64,000 nt of DNA from Punica granatum (GCF_007655135.1 NC_045129.1:39681122-39745121), one strand, 5' to 3'. Shown: positions 11,085 to 23,448, counted from the stretch's first letter. Notes: generated from the sequence alone by a model not told the origin. Program-made: numbers and translations.

Positions 11085-12382
11085 TTAATTAATTAGTCGA
11101 AATTAAAAATTTGCTCATTGATCGTGGCCGTGGGCGCCCTCTCTCTCTCTCTCTCTCTGGTACGTACGTACGTACGTCTGCCTGCCCGCTTCCTTTTAAT
11201 TTCTTTTCTTTCCTTCACGAGTATTAGATTACTTATAAACAAAATTTGGGCGAATTGAGCTGATAACTTATTCGATCATTTCTCTTATTAGTTAATTATT
11301 CTTAAATTGAAATGTAGTCAATGTTAAATAATATATGTTGTTCTCATTACATTCTCAGAAAATTCTATTACTACATGTATGTATACGCGTCAAAATTAAA
11401 GAACCTAATTAAATTGTTGTAGCACATACATATTCGTAAATATTCTAACGCAATATATATTATATGTTACTAATAATTCACGTTGCTACCCGGGCCCCGT
11501 TCCCCTTAATTGTATATATAATTGGTCCATCAATAAAGTACGTATTTGCATATATATATATATATATATATATAATGCACTATTTAGTATGCATTCGATC
11601 GACATGCCTAGCTGACTACTTAATTAAGAACTAACTGGCAACCCTACATATTGGCCTTTATCCTGCATCTTAATCAGTTCTTGCATCTCCTCCTGCCCCT
11701 TCATATATAATGTTTCATCTTAATTTCTTCGACTTTTCTTTTTTGGGTTTCAGTAATTTATTCACAATCTTGTATATCATCTATCTCAGTTAATTTATAC
11801 TGCACACATTCACCCAAAAAAAAATTCATCCAAAAAAAATTTATACTGCACACGATAAAGAAGACGCGATGCAATAAATAATAATATCGCCAGTATGAAA
11901 CCAAAAGATTTCGATTTCATTATTTTTAGTGGGAATTCTTGCACCCGTTTTATTTATCTTTCTTTTTCATTTACGTCCTATAAACTCATCGGAACTGTTA
12001 TAACTGGGAAAGAAAAAGCTACGCCACATACAATATATATATATATATATATGTGCGTAATATATACACAATATATATAATTTCGAAAATACATACCAAA
12101 ATGTGGCATCCATAGTTATTTTTCAAGAGCATGCAGATCTTATTAAATAAATCCGACTGATTCCACTCGTCTATTTTAAGGATCAAACTGCTGATTTACT
12201 TTTTTTTTTTTTTAAATATGTTCAAATGACAACCCGGCCTGTTTGCCCTTCCATGGAATATATCAATAGTATAGTAGGTTGCACATGATCGATTCTTGCT
12301 AGCTAACACACACACTCACATATATATAAATGTATATATAAAGAACACGTTACGGATCGTCAGTTCATGTCAATATATACAA
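11085..12382. other. Intergenic; no gene seen
   Basis: AT-rich, with a CT run (11,138-11,157), a following GTAC run, and TA runs near 11,551-11,573 and 12,033-12,051. No gene supported. Confidence 0.5.
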
Positions 12383-13014
12383 GGGAAAATAGCTCCATAC
12401 AATACATTTTTTTTTCACGTTATAGCACAAATTCAAATCATTTTCTTATACAGCACGAGATTTTTTTTTCACTGCACAACATGCCGTTCATATTCTGTCA
12501 AGAAAGTGGCGGGATGCTGACAAACAACTTGTTTGAGGGCGATTTTCCAACAAATAAGAATTTATGGTGATAAATAAAGAAAATAAAATTTAAAAAAAAA
12601 AAGAAAGAAAAATGTCATTTCGATTGGAGGAGCCGGTGGGGGCAGCCCGCCTGGCTGCCCACCCCTGATCGGGGTTGCCAAGGGTCCCTCAAATAGGGAG
12701 GGGGCGCCCCGCCGGCCGTCCATCCCTCGATTGGGGTTGCCGGCGTGGTTGGGGGTGTCACCAGCGTGGTTGAGGGCGGCCCCATCGGTGGCTGGATTTT
12801 TTTTTCAATTTTTTCTTTTATTTTTGCCTTTAAGTTCTTATTTGTTACAAAACTCCCCCCAAAACAATCATGTTAGCATTCCATTCATACCCGTCATTTT
12901 TTTGACGGAATGTTATGCGGTGAAAACAATAAAATTTTTTGTATTGTATGGAGAAATGATTTGAATTTGTGGTGCAGGTGAAAAAAAAAACGCGCTGTAG
13001 AGTACTATCCTCCC
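12383..13014. mobile_element. Inverted-repeat element with GC-rich core
   Basis: Arms of about 185 bp: the left begins GGGAAAATAG and contains AGCACAAATTCAAATCATTT; the right arm, complemented, begins GGGAGGATAG and contains the same CACAAATTCAAATCATTT block. Both arms run on to ACAAATAAGAA. The core (about 12,640-12,790) is GC-rich and low-complexity, with repeated GATCGGGGTTGCC/GATTGGGGTTGCC. Nine-bp flanks (TATATACAA and TATATAATT) match only partly. Probably a MULE-type non-autonomous element; no coding frame is credible. Confidence 0.6.
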
Positions 13015-13647
13015 TATATAATTTAGACAGACGGATTCCTTCATTAGGCTTCAAAGGCAAATGTTTAATTTATATAAAGCAACTACCGAAAAAAAAAACT
13101 ATATAAAGCAACTCATCAGTTTCAGTTACCACCGCTGCACTGCAATATATATTATAATATGGGAACTGATCGATTTCTATTATATTCTCAAAACATATAT
13201 ATATATATATACACACACACACTGTTGATTGCTTAGTTCCGCTCCGTAGCAAATCACTAATAAGAACAGTCCAAAGCCAATTTTTTTTAGTGTGTTGATG
13301 ATTCGTACAGTCTCATCGGCGAGAGTGTGGCTCTGCCTCCACTACACATCACTCGCCATGATGAGCAGATCAGCTGTAAGCGGTCCGATGCGACACAACT
13401 ACAACGTTTTAATTAGTCATGGAAAGGAAGATGATGTCCCGCATTAACCGGACTCCTTGCATGTCATCTGGATCCTCCTAACTCGAGATCAGAGGGAGGA
13501 ACAAGAGAGAGGAAAAACAGAATAACTTGGACCAAAAAGAAATATTGTTTCCAATATCTCCCTCTCAATATATATACATATATATTGTATTTGATCGATC
13601 ACTTGGAAGGGTTTTGCTGAATCAAGTTTCACTTTTTATTTTTATCT
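13015..13647. other. Intergenic; no gene seen
   Basis: Contains TA and CA runs near 13,194-13,222 and otherwise unremarkable sequence. Confidence 0.4.
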
Positions 13648-13655
13648 ATTATTAC

Positions 13656-14211
13656 CATTGTTATCAGAACCGGACCGGACCGGCCGGTTCGACCGGTCGG
13701 ACCGGGAACCGGCACCATGTCCGGTCCGGTTCGCCTAAACCGAAATGTCAGCTTTGAACCGCCGGACCCATTGAACCGGCCGGTTTTAAGCAAAATTTCA
13801 TTAAACCGGCCGATTCTATGGGTTTTTATGGGTTTCCTATTTAATATAAAAATTGGTTGGTTGTGTAAAGATTTGAACTCATGACCTCTTACTTCTCATA
13901 TTAGCATACTACCAACCAAGCCACCACCACTTTTTTGTTCTTTTAACTCTACTTTTAAGTACTTATTAAAATAAAATATTTATTTTGAAGTAAGAAATAT
14001 TAAATATATAGATACTTTCTTATACTATTATTATATTTCTTTAAAATCATCATACTTTTATCTTAATTATCATAATTTTTTTAATAATATGAATATTTAT
14101 TTTATTTTAAATAAACGAGCGGTCCGACCCATCGAACCCCCGGTTGGACCCATAAACCCATGACCCCGTATCCCTTCCGGTTCATCATCCGGTCCGGTTC
14201 TGATAACACTG
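13656..14211. mobile_element. hAT-type non-autonomous element with 8-bp target duplication
   Basis: Terminal inverted repeats read CATTGTTATCAGAACCGGAC at the left and CAGTGTTATCAGAACCGGAC at the complemented right end. ATTATTAC occurs exactly on both sides (13,648-13,655 and 14,212-14,219), an 8-bp duplication as made by hAT transposases. The termini are followed by dense CCGG/GGTCCGG repeats, a common subterminal pattern in this plant group. The 556-bp body has no transposase frame. Confidence 0.85.
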
Positions 14212-15075
14212 ATTATTACTATATGAGAGAAGAAAACTAGTTTGTCTAATTTTCCTTCTCCAAAAAATGTCCATAATAAAATAACTTTAATTAATGCAAG
14301 TGATCAAAAAACAAATGTCGTAATTATAAATTAAAGAAATAACTACCAATTACTCACCCATTTTCTTCACTCTCAAACTATCTTTCTGTCTCTTACCTCC
14401 CACACAAACCGTCCTCCCCTCGTTTTAATAATTAAAATTCATGTGTAGAAAAAATTAATCAAGAAATTGGAGTATTATTCATTTACTTTAATATACTTAC
14501 ATGTTTCAATCAGTATCATAATCAATCCATATAATTAATTCTGTGCCTAGCACGAATTTTCGTTTTTTTTTTGGGCAAGATGACTAAAAAAACATAAACT
14601 TTGCCTTATTTTTCAGTTTTCCCAAGAACTTTTATTTTTGGCAAAACAAGACATAAACTTTGGAGAGTTAGCCCCATCCACCTTCTATCACGATTTCCGT
14701 TAAGAAATCTGACCTGGCAAACAGAGCAATTCGATGTGGCAAACGGCTGAGGACTTGTCACTGTTTGAAGACGAAATGTCCAGAGCATCCTCCATTCCTC
14801 TTCTTCCTTAGGGTAATTGAGGTGGATGTTTGATCATTTCACTATTGGGGCATATTTGTGAGGGAAAATTCCCGATTTTGCTCAAATTAGGGCGAGGAAA
14901 GATGGTGAAGGGTTAGGGTTGTGAGCGGGCTAAAAATTGGTGAAATTGGGTTTAGGTTAAGCGAAATTGGAGCAAAATTTGGCGAGATTGGGGTGATTTT
15001 GCTCCAATTAGGTGGGAGATTGAGGGATTAGGATTGTGCTCGATTGTGGTCCGATTCTAATTTCGAAATCAACCA

Positions 15076-15804
15076 ATGGCGGTGACTTCGGGACCAATTG
15101 ATGTGGAAGAAGCAATCAGTTCTTCACAACCTGTTACTTGTAAGCTTTGTCATCACCATTGCAAAGCATTACTTTTGATGTCTTGGAGCTACAACAACCT
15201 GGGAAGAAGATTTTGGAGATGCTAGTTTTGGATGGTATTATGGAGTATGTGTACTATAATGCTTATTCTGTCCAAATTGGGTTTAAGTTTTCGTAAGATT
15301 TAATGTTATTTAATGGCAACACAAATATGAGGTTCATTTGATTTGTGTATTTATGGAACATGAAGATGATTGCAAATTCTTCGAGTGGCATGATCTGGAA
15401 GAAAACTTACGCACAAAGCAAGTTCTGAGGTCCCTGATCAATGAGAAAAAAAGCTTTCCTTGAGCACGCAAAACTATTGGAGGAGAAGAATGAAGTTAGT
15501 GTCATGAAGGTCTCAACTTTGGACATTAAAGTTGAAACACTAGAGTGGAGGAACAAGGCTCTAGAAAATGATATATAGGCACTAAGGTTGAAGTTATTGT
15601 TGAATGTTGGGAAAGATGGAAAAAAATGTTTGCAAGATGAATGGTTGTATGTGGTCGTTGTTGATCTTGATCATATTGGTTGTTCTTGCTAGTTTTATGG
15701 TTGGTGGTAGGGCAAAAATTAAAAAGGAATATGGTTGCCTTGATAATTGGATGGCACATTTAACAGGAGGTGATATGTCAGTTGTTTTAGATAGTACTGT
15801 GTAA
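15076..15804 (+). pseudogene. GRF zinc-finger / coiled-coil / membrane-anchor protein relic inside the MULE
   Basis: From ATG 15,076 the frame reads 49 residues with CKLC..HHC and GRRFWRC, then TAG at 15,223. A second piece (about 15,368-15,463) reads CKFFEWHD and continues KQVLRSLI. Together CxxC, GRxFxxC and CxFFxW make a GRF-type zinc finger, split by a probable intron between about 15,232 and 15,367. Next come a heptad-like stretch (about 15,495-15,580) with a stop, and a hydrophobic segment (LLILIILVVLASFMVG, about 15,655-15,705) that looks like a membrane anchor. The order finger, coiled coil, C-terminal anchor is seen in many plant GRF proteins. In-frame stops show it is broken. Its role in the transposon is unknown. 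Confidence 0.6.
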
Positions 15805-16189
15805 TGGTTTATGTACTTTGAAATGGTCAATGTAATGAATATAATGTATATTTTTGCTATATTTATCTTCTATATAATGTTGATATACAATGATGTAAAT
15901 ATATGTAATGGACAAAATAAATGAATGATAATGGACCAAATAAATGAATGGCAATTGACAAAATATTGTTGTTGACATATGTAATGAACTTGCATTACTG
16001 ATAAGAGCAGTAGCTAGACAACTTTACTAAACATTTGCATAAATCTATCATATTGAATTACCAATAAACTTGGCTAATCCGAGCTCTACACCAAATACAT
16101 ACAAATTTCCACCATAGTCATCAGATAAAAACCATCATCACAGAGTCTGCTTCACAATCATGTTCACTATAAGACTGCACAAAAACTAT

Positions 16190-19100
16190 CATATCCAGCA
16201 AAAGACTACACAAAAACTATCATATCCACCAAATGCCCAACCATCAGACAATAGGGTTGCTCTTGGAGTTGAGGCGCTACTTCTCCTTAGAGGTGGTGCT
16301 TGCTCTTGGAATGGAGTTGCTGCTTCTCTTTGGAGTTGCTTGTGCTCTTCATGGTTGCTGCTCACACTTGCAAATTGCCCTTCATGTCTCTCATAATAAG
16401 AGGTTCGAATCTTTTGACTAGGCATCTATGGGAGAAATTAGAAATCAACATCTCGTTATCATTGAATATCAGTTATACAATCAATTAGAGATCCCAAATA
16501 CCTTAATACTTACATGGATATATGTCATTCTTGTTTGTGTACCGAATAACCCCAACACATTTTCGTGCATGGTTCATTTCTTTATGTATAAGTGCTTTAA
16601 GAGACTGACCATTAGTGACACCCACCTGAGATTGTCCTTCCCTCTTAAACTAGCAAGCACATGAAAATACATGTTAATCTTAAAGAATAAGTATTATATA
16701 GGAAAAATTATGACATCAACTTCCTAGGAGCTTTGGTGGTCTCTGTGGTGTTTGTGCTGGAGATGTCTGTTCACTGACATGAGTTGCTCCCGCTTGAGCA
16801 TTTGCAGAAAGACTGACCAAAGCTGCTTCCAACCTCAGCATTTGTGAACCATGGGGTTCTAGCCTGTTAACAACATTAACAAATATAGAAGTAATTGACA
16901 TGTTGAGATTCTCTTCAATGCTAAATAGATGGATCAACTACAATACTACCTTTGATGGTCTCTCCATGGGAATTTCTTGGACAATTCTCTGAGCTTTTGT
17001 TGCTTCTGCTTCTTCATTTGATGGTCCCTTAATCTTAGGAGGCCTTCCCCTCCCCCCTTTCTTGACTTATGCAACATTTAATTGTAAATAAGAAAGTTTA
17101 AAATATAAATGTTAATTTGAAATTGTATGTAACTATTTCAAAGCTTACTTGTTTCACAAAGCTTGCAGGTTCTTCTTGGATATCCACCACTTTCTTGTAT
17201 GTTTTTTTTGTTGTGACCATACTCATAGCATCTATTGCAACTCATCCTCACTGCTTTCTTAGAAAGTCTTAGAGGGCCTGCAGGTTTCTCCATCTCACTC
17301 TTATCCTTCTTCATAGTTTTCTTAGGCCTGCCAGGTTGTGTTTTGAAGGGTGGTGGCAATATATGTTCAGATTGTACTCTCGGCCACATCTTTGGCCCAT
17401 TAATTTAATAAATAAACCCTTCATATGCCTTCAAGTAATATGATTTAGTTAGGAAATTCACCACATATATACAATTGCATGTGGGCAAGGAATACCTAAT
17501 AGATTCCAAACCTTACATGTACAACTTCTTTCCAGTATGTCCACAACATATAGTTAGCCATGTATGCAACCTCAAACGCATACCTACCTGAATATGTTAC
17601 CTTGCAGGAAGCACTGGTCACCTTGTTCTGTTCTAATTTCTTCCTACTCCTTGGTGGAAGAAAATCATTAGATTTCTTTATCATTTCCCTCTTCTCAAAT
17701 CTCACCTATCCTCCTCATCACAAACTTCCTTATTTTCTCCAACATGTCAATGATGGGCTTGCTTTTTGCCTTTAGTATATACCCATTGAAGCACTCTGAC
17801 ATGTTGTGATCTACCACTTCACATTTGGTCCCAATGTTAATCTTGCTTCTAGAGAACTTCTCCATTCCAATGGTCGTGAAACCATCATAAGCAACCTCTA
17901 ATGTGGCATTTCTTCCATACGTTTGCTATTGTGGTGCTCTTCACTACCCTCCAAAAAATATTCTTCAAAACATAGCCGTTGTGGTTCTTCTTCCAATTGG
18001 CATATATATGCCTAGCGCAGTTCATGTGCTCTGCATTTGGCATTAATGCATTCACAGCATTTTGAAGCCCCTAATAGAACATAAAGCAATCCTATAAGTG
18101 TAATAATTAACATGCGATAAGCATAAATGTCCAACCATATGAGAAAGGCAAAGAATGATATAACTGTTAAATAGCTTACCTTTTGTTGGTCACTAATTAC
18201 CATCCAGCCAAATTCAATTATTATGTTCAAATCATCGCAAAGTCCGATGAGAAACTAGGTTCGAGAAGCCTCATTATCCCCTTCTACAACTACCAAGGCA
18301 TTTGGGAACATTTAGTTGTTCCCATCTCTACCAACAACTGATAGAAGTTGTCCCCAAAATGTGTCTTTAAGAAGCACCCATTAATGTTGATACCTGTCTG
18401 CAACCTTGTAAACATTCATATGTCAAACCTTCAAATCTCATATATAATCTCTTAAATATAACTGCTCCCTCAGGACCATTTCTCCAAATATAAAGATCAA
18501 ACAGACTTTCCTTGTTTACCCTCCTCAATTTAGCAAAAATATTATTATATAAGGTTGTAATGATCATCTAATAACCCTTAAATAAGTTTATGTACTTTTC
18601 TCCTGGCTCTGTAGCATGTGTTTTTACTCACCTTAATGGCAAAACTCTTCTCAATTTTAGTCATCATGTCATCTACATCCCATTTAGGATTGACCCCAAA
18701 CTTCTCTAAATAGTGATGGAAAAGCCAATCAGATGTGGCTTGGTTGTTCCTTGCAGCTCTAGAGCACTTATGCACATTCACATACCTCTTCACAACAAAA
18801 GCATCATTCTCTTGCATCCAATCAACCATAATTGTCCATGGACAGTTCTTGCCACATACAGCTGTCATCCTCTCCTGTTCACTTCTTTTTCACGTGAGAC
18901 ACTTGCCATGTTTCACTTTATAAGTTTGCATAGCAAACTTGAATTGTTTGCGTCCTTCAAATCTCATACCAATGCAGAAAAGATCTTCTCCATTACTGAC
19001 TTTGGAATTGTATGCCTTGCCCTTTTCTTTTCTCTTTCTGTTTCCACCTTTAGTATCACTGCTATGTGATATTATTACTTCATCACTAGATTATGCATAC

Positions 19101-19408
19101 TTACTACTCTGCTTTGATCCTTCTTCTCCTGAATCTTGAGCATGTTCTATATTATCCTGCTCCACACGTAGCTCATCATCCACAAACAACTGCTCCTCCT
19201 CCCAATCTTCATCAGAATGCCCTTGAGGGGACTTCAAATTCTCATATTCCCTTCTAATTCTCTTTACTGTCCTCAAACTTCTCTTGTTCCTCATAGTTTC
19301 AGTGTATTCTTCATTAGAAGCTTTACTTGCGTTATCACTATTATCTAATCCATCATCAGTCTTATCTTCATTAGGAAGGGTCATAATCAGAATATTTCGA
19401 CTCATCAT
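16190..19408 (-). pseudogene. MuDR/MULE transposase relic
   Basis: Minus-strand pieces appear in the family's order. There is an acidic N-terminal region (19,408-19,091) and GMRFEGRKQFKFA (about 18,990). A zinc-binding FLYWCH/WRKY-like part follows with CPWTIMVDW and ATSDWLFHHYLEKF (18,868-18,578). The transposase core shows NGCFLKTHFGG and VGRDGNN (about 18,380-18,290), then MVISDQQK (about 18,200). Further on are KKLEQNK and VAYMANYMLW (17,705-17,496), and a C-terminal PGRPKK plus CNRCYEYGHNKK zinc knuckle (17,389-17,138). Frameshifts, a TAG after the SRT at about 18,250, loss of the knuckle's last Cys and Asn in place of the first catalytic Asp all argue that it is dead. Introns and exact limits are uncertain. 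Confidence 0.75.
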
Positions 19409-19542
19409 CAGATTTTCTGATGGAAATTATGACAGAAGGCAATAGGACTGACTTACTAAAGTTTGTGTATTGTTTTGCCAAAAAAAAAATTCATGGGAAA
19501 ATTGAAAAAGAAGGGAAAGTTTATGTATTTTAGTTATTTAGC

Positions 19543-19544
<2 letters not shown>

Positions 19545-19583
<39 letters not shown>

Positions 19584-19641
19584 ATGGGGGATTGGGTGGG
19601 CACGCATCGAAGCGCTAGCTAATAGTACTAGAGATAAGATG

Positions 19642-19672
<31 letters not shown>

Positions 19673-20618
19673 CTAGAAGTTAATTAATGTGTCAATATTT
19701 AGCTAAAGAAGCGCAGTCATTCAATATCTTTTTTTTTCCGGTTACAAGAGTGGTCAATGATCTACTATAATAAAATAAAAATTTTAATATATAATAAATG
19801 AACACGGATAGTTACACTGAAACCTAAAACCTCTTAATTACTAGACGGGACTGTGCGCCACTACCTACACCTCACTCAATATCATTATTAGCTAGCTAGC
19901 TAGCTAAATACATATCAAATTGATGAGTTCGTGGCTTATTCCTTATAAGGGTTTGTTTATGTATATAGATGCACACAAAATGCTCTTCATATAATAACCA
20001 TATAAATATATGGATATAAACATGTATGTATACATACCTATAATACGTAAAAGAATAATAATAATCCACCTTGGCTTTGAGGGGCGCCCCACAATAATGG
20101 CGGGTGAACCACGACCCAAAAAGACTTCGTTTGGTCTTTGAATAATATATCCGACTCTACTCAACTCAACTCTATCATTCCTCAAATTCAACAATATAAT
20201 ATTACTGATTAGTTTTTTTCTTCAATTTAATCATAATTTCTCACTTATACTTTTTCATAACTATTTTCAAAATTAATTTTTTAATAATAAATTCTTCATT
20301 AACTTTCACATCTCTATATACATACATATATATTCACACACATTAATATATTTGTCAACATGCAATCATTACACAAAATCAAGTTAAATTTGATAATTTA
20401 TCCAACTCGAAAACCAAATACAAGCTAAATAATTTCTCGAGGAATAAAATATATAACCAACACAATTCAAAAGAATATATAGTAAATCACATCTCCCATA
20501 TAATACACATTATTATACATTAATACTTTCCACTTCCCCACCCCTTCATTACTTTCCATTGATTGTTGCTAGAAAAAGAGCGGGGTAATAACACACACAC
20601 CTCCCTACTTACAACTCA
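19545..20618. other. Intergenic, upstream of the PADRE gene
   Basis: TA microsatellites flank the MULE (19,546-19,580 and 19,642-19,668), and a GCTA run lies at 19,889-19,906. The rest is AT-rich, with no gene seen. The right part is the probable promoter region of the gene at 20,740. Confidence 0.5.
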
Positions 20619-20625
20619 TATATAA
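20619..20625 (+). promoter_or_regulatory. Candidate TATA box of the PADRE gene
   Basis: TATATAA, 115-121 bp before the ATG, set in less AT-rich DNA than its surroundings. A start about 30 bp downstream would give a 5' UTR of roughly 90 bases. Confidence 0.5.
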
Positions 20626-20739
20626 GCTGACGATCCACGTACGCTCCGAGCTATCTCTCGATCGATCCGACCGCGTGTTCCTTGTGCTGCTCTTAGTGAA
20701 TTAATAGCTGATCTGATCATCAGTTGAGATCAATTAACA

Positions 20740-21246
20740 ATGGGGAACAGCCTAAGGTGTTTTTTGGCGTGTGTCCTTCCCTGCGGTGCTCTAGACCTCA
20801 TTCGGATTGTCCACTTGAACGGCTTCGTCGAGGAGATCACTGGCCCCATCACCGCAGGCGAGGTCCTCAAGGCCAACCCCAATCACATTCTCAGCAAGCC
20901 CTGCGCTCAGGGCATTGCCCGCCGCATCCTCATCCTTTCCCCGGAGTCTGAGCTCAAGAGAGGCAGCATCTACTTCCTCATCCCGGCGACCTCCCTGACC
21001 CTGCCTGCCGACAAGAAAAGGGCTGCCGTCACTGGCCACAAGGTCAAACCCTCCAAAGTAGACATCAAAAGCCTGATGAGCCTGAGCACCTCACACGTCG
21101 TGGGCTCCGATACTTATGATGATGATAATCGGCATTTCAACCTCCACAAATTGGAGAAAAGATCATCATCGCGCAGGGAGAGGAGGAGAGGCGGCGGCCG
21201 TGTTGGCGTTTGGCGCCCACATCTCCGGAGCATATCCGAGGACTGA
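20740..21246 (+). CDS. PADRE (DUF4228) domain protein
   Basis: Intronless frame of 168 residues starting MGNSLRCFLACVLPCGALD. MGNS followed by Cys residues is the usual start of this family and a likely N-myristoylation/palmitoylation site, pointing to membrane attachment. DLIRIVHLNGFVEEI (about 19-33), the middle (HILSKPCAQGIARRILILSP) and IYFLIPATSL (about 76-85) match the PADRE core. The C-terminal half (about 95-168) is Ser/Asp/Arg-rich and probably disordered. The family takes its name from induction by pathogens and abiotic stress; its biochemical function is not established. The coding part is GC-rich against AT-rich flanks, and a TATA box and a poly(A) signal bracket it. The alternative +2 frame is a shadow. 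Confidence 0.92.
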   Translation: MGNSLRCFLACVLPCGALDLIRIVHLNGFVEEITGPITAGEVLKANPNHILSKPCAQGIARRILILSPESELKRGSIYFLIPATSLTLPADKKRAAVTGHKVKPSKVDIKSLMSLSTSHVVGSDTYDDDNRHFNLHKLEKRSSSRRERRRGGGRVGVWRPHLRSISED

Positions 21247-21545
21247 CAACTATATATATAAGATATATCATATATCTTATGACTAGAAAAAAGATCAACT
21301 GACTAGACCAAATCGGCCGGTCGATTGATCAATGTATCTCGGTTTCAGCTGGAAGAGTAAATCTGATCAGCCTCCTCCGGTGTTGGATGCGGCGGTGGTT
21401 CATGCGAGCTCTGCGCATGGCTTCTTGTCTTTTTTTTTTCCTTTTTTTTTAAAGTGCGGGTTATTGATTTTGTGGATACACTGTGTAGATTTTTTTTTTC
21501 CGTTTGGTCTAATTTCCATCTGCGTGTAATAATGGCAGATTTGGA

Positions 21546-21551
21546 AATAAA
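21546..21551 (+). terminator. Candidate poly(A) signal of the PADRE gene
   Basis: AATAAA 300 bp after the stop codon, following T-rich stretches of the presumed 3' UTR. Confidence 0.35.
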
Positions 21552-21913
21552 ATCTCGTGAAATTATAATTGGAGAGGTATGAGTAGTCCTATTAAGTATC
21601 AGACCTGCGACCTCTAAATTAACAGGTGAAGGCGCGCACCATTGCGCTACATCGTTTATATATATATATATATGGATAATTTGTCTTCTCCCATAGCTAG
21701 CAAAAAATACATAATCATATACATTTTTCGCCCGTTGGCCTCATTTCTTACTGAATTATAAATATACGTACGTACATATGTGCTTTGCTGGAGGAAATTA
21801 CGCAGCTTAATTAGTTACTGAAAATAATAGCATTTGCTTTTAGAGGTCCTATGCAAAAAAAATCAGTTACATTACCACTGTAATTAATTAATGGTCATAT
21901 ATATACAGTAAAA

Positions 21914-22730
21914 CTAGGTTATTGAACTCCCGTGCATTGCACGATTTTTGCGAAAAAAATTTATACTAAGAAGTTAACTATGAAAATAATAAATAATATG
22001 AAGTTATAATTTATATTGATATATGCAAAAGGCTTATTTTCTATTTAATTCATAATTAAAGATATTATGTATAAATTCATATACATCATATCAATTATCA
22101 AATTTATATTATGAAAACAATTTTAAATTCCTAAAACTTCAAAACCTTTAGCTTTTATTTGATGAAAGAATTATAATTATGAAATACTCAAAATTTTATA
22201 ATTTTAATATTTGCTTGTACTTTATTCTTATAATGTTATGTAAATTAATGGAAGATTTACTTAATTAAGATTTAATAAGATTAGCTATATAATATTTTTA
22301 AATTTTTTTAATATAATGCAATCAGTGTTAAAAAATTAAAAATAATGTACATTTAATAATATTAATCTATATGTACATTAACTTGGTTTTTATAAATATA
22401 CTTATTTTCATAAGAATAATTTGTATTACGTTTATTTATCATACTGAAAATTATCAATGTAAAATATATTTATATTAATTAATTGGGTAGATCCTTACAA
22501 TTCCATTTATTGGGTAGAATTAACATATTTATAATTAATTATGAACTTATTGAAATTATCATAGTTATTTTTATATGAATTAATTATGTAAATATTTATA
22601 TTAAATTAATTTCAAACATTTCATTATTTGGCCATAACAGATCACTTATTTTATGATTCTACATCTATTTATTAGCTTGTAGTGAAGTTTATATATATAC
22701 TTGTTATTTTCCTGTGCTTGACATGGGTTG
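21914..22730 (-). mobile_element. Helitron-like 3' terminus with AT-rich body
   Basis: On the minus strand the end reads CGTGCAATGCACG (perfect 5-bp stem, 3-nt loop, 21,931-21,943), a 13-nt spacer, then CTAG followed by T (21,917-21,913). This fits the Helitron 3' rule. About 800 bp away, near 22,700-22,730, a degenerate hairpin (CCTGTGCTTGACATGGG) may mark another end. The 5' TC end cannot be fixed, so the right limit is arbitrary. Confidence 0.4.
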
Positions 22731-22949
22731 ATTAGATAACATTTTTTTCACATGGCCAAGTTAAATTTTTATTTAAATGCATCCATAAAGGTGAGCAAGG
22801 TACATATTTTTCAGAATGTATTTAACTAAAAACAATTAAAAGGAAGAGATGTATGACATATTTGACTTCATAATAAACCAACTATAACACTATGTAAAAT
22901 AAAAAGTTCATATCCCACATTTAATAAACCAAAAAATTAGAAAAAGAAT

Positions 22950-23430
22950 CTTGATGTAATTATTTGTTATAAATCATGATTTTTTTATGAGTAAAATAAA
23001 TATGAGAAATAAGTGTTTTATTAATTACAGCAACCAATGAAAAAGATGATAAAAATCAATAATAAAAAATTAAGCACCTAATCACTATAAGAAAAAAGAG
23101 GACAATCTTGTTTCTAAATAATTCATCCTTATTAAAAATAAGATCATTATGTTTATTTTCGATTCTAAATAAATCTTGCGAAAAGTTAAAAAAAAAAAAG
23201 AAGCTTGATTTCATTATTAGTTATAAATCAAGATTTTTTATGAGTTAAAATAAATATGAGAAATAAGTATTTTATTATTTCCAAAAACCCAATAAAGAAG
23301 ATGATAAAAATAAATAATAAAAAATTAAGCACCTAACCACTATAAGAAAAAAAAGAGGACAATCTTGTTATTAAATAAGTCATGCATATTAAAAAAGTTC
23401 ATTATGTTTTATTTTCTATGCTAAATAAAA
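22950..23430. repeat. Tandem duplication, about 253-bp period
   Basis: Two diverged copies, about 22,950-23,180 and 23,203-23,430. Both run from CTTGAT through ATGAGAAATAAGT, AAAAATTAAGCACCTAA and GAGGACAATCTTGTT. AT-rich and non-coding. Confidence 0.75.
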
Positions 23431-23448
23431 ATTACATAAATTCATCTT

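Larger units (their letters stand above)
14573..19544. mobile_element. MuDR-like (MULE) element, decayed, about 5 kb
   Basis: The left end (14,573 onward) and the complemented right end (19,544 inward) match over about 90 bp. Both start GGGC(A/T)A, share ACATAAACTTT, a CTTNTTTTTCA block and TTTTCCC, then TTTTTGGCAAAACAA. Such long inverted repeats are typical of MULEs. Inside are a minus-strand MULE transposase relic and a convergent plus-strand GRF zinc-finger relic. No clear 9-bp target duplication is seen: the left flank is a T run and the right flank a TA microsatellite, both prone to change. The broken genes suggest an old, immobile copy. Confidence 0.8.

Noticed and set aside
16160..16664. 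Overlapping plus-strand frames inside the MULE
   Set aside because: Opposite strand of the transposase C-terminal part; no family likeness.
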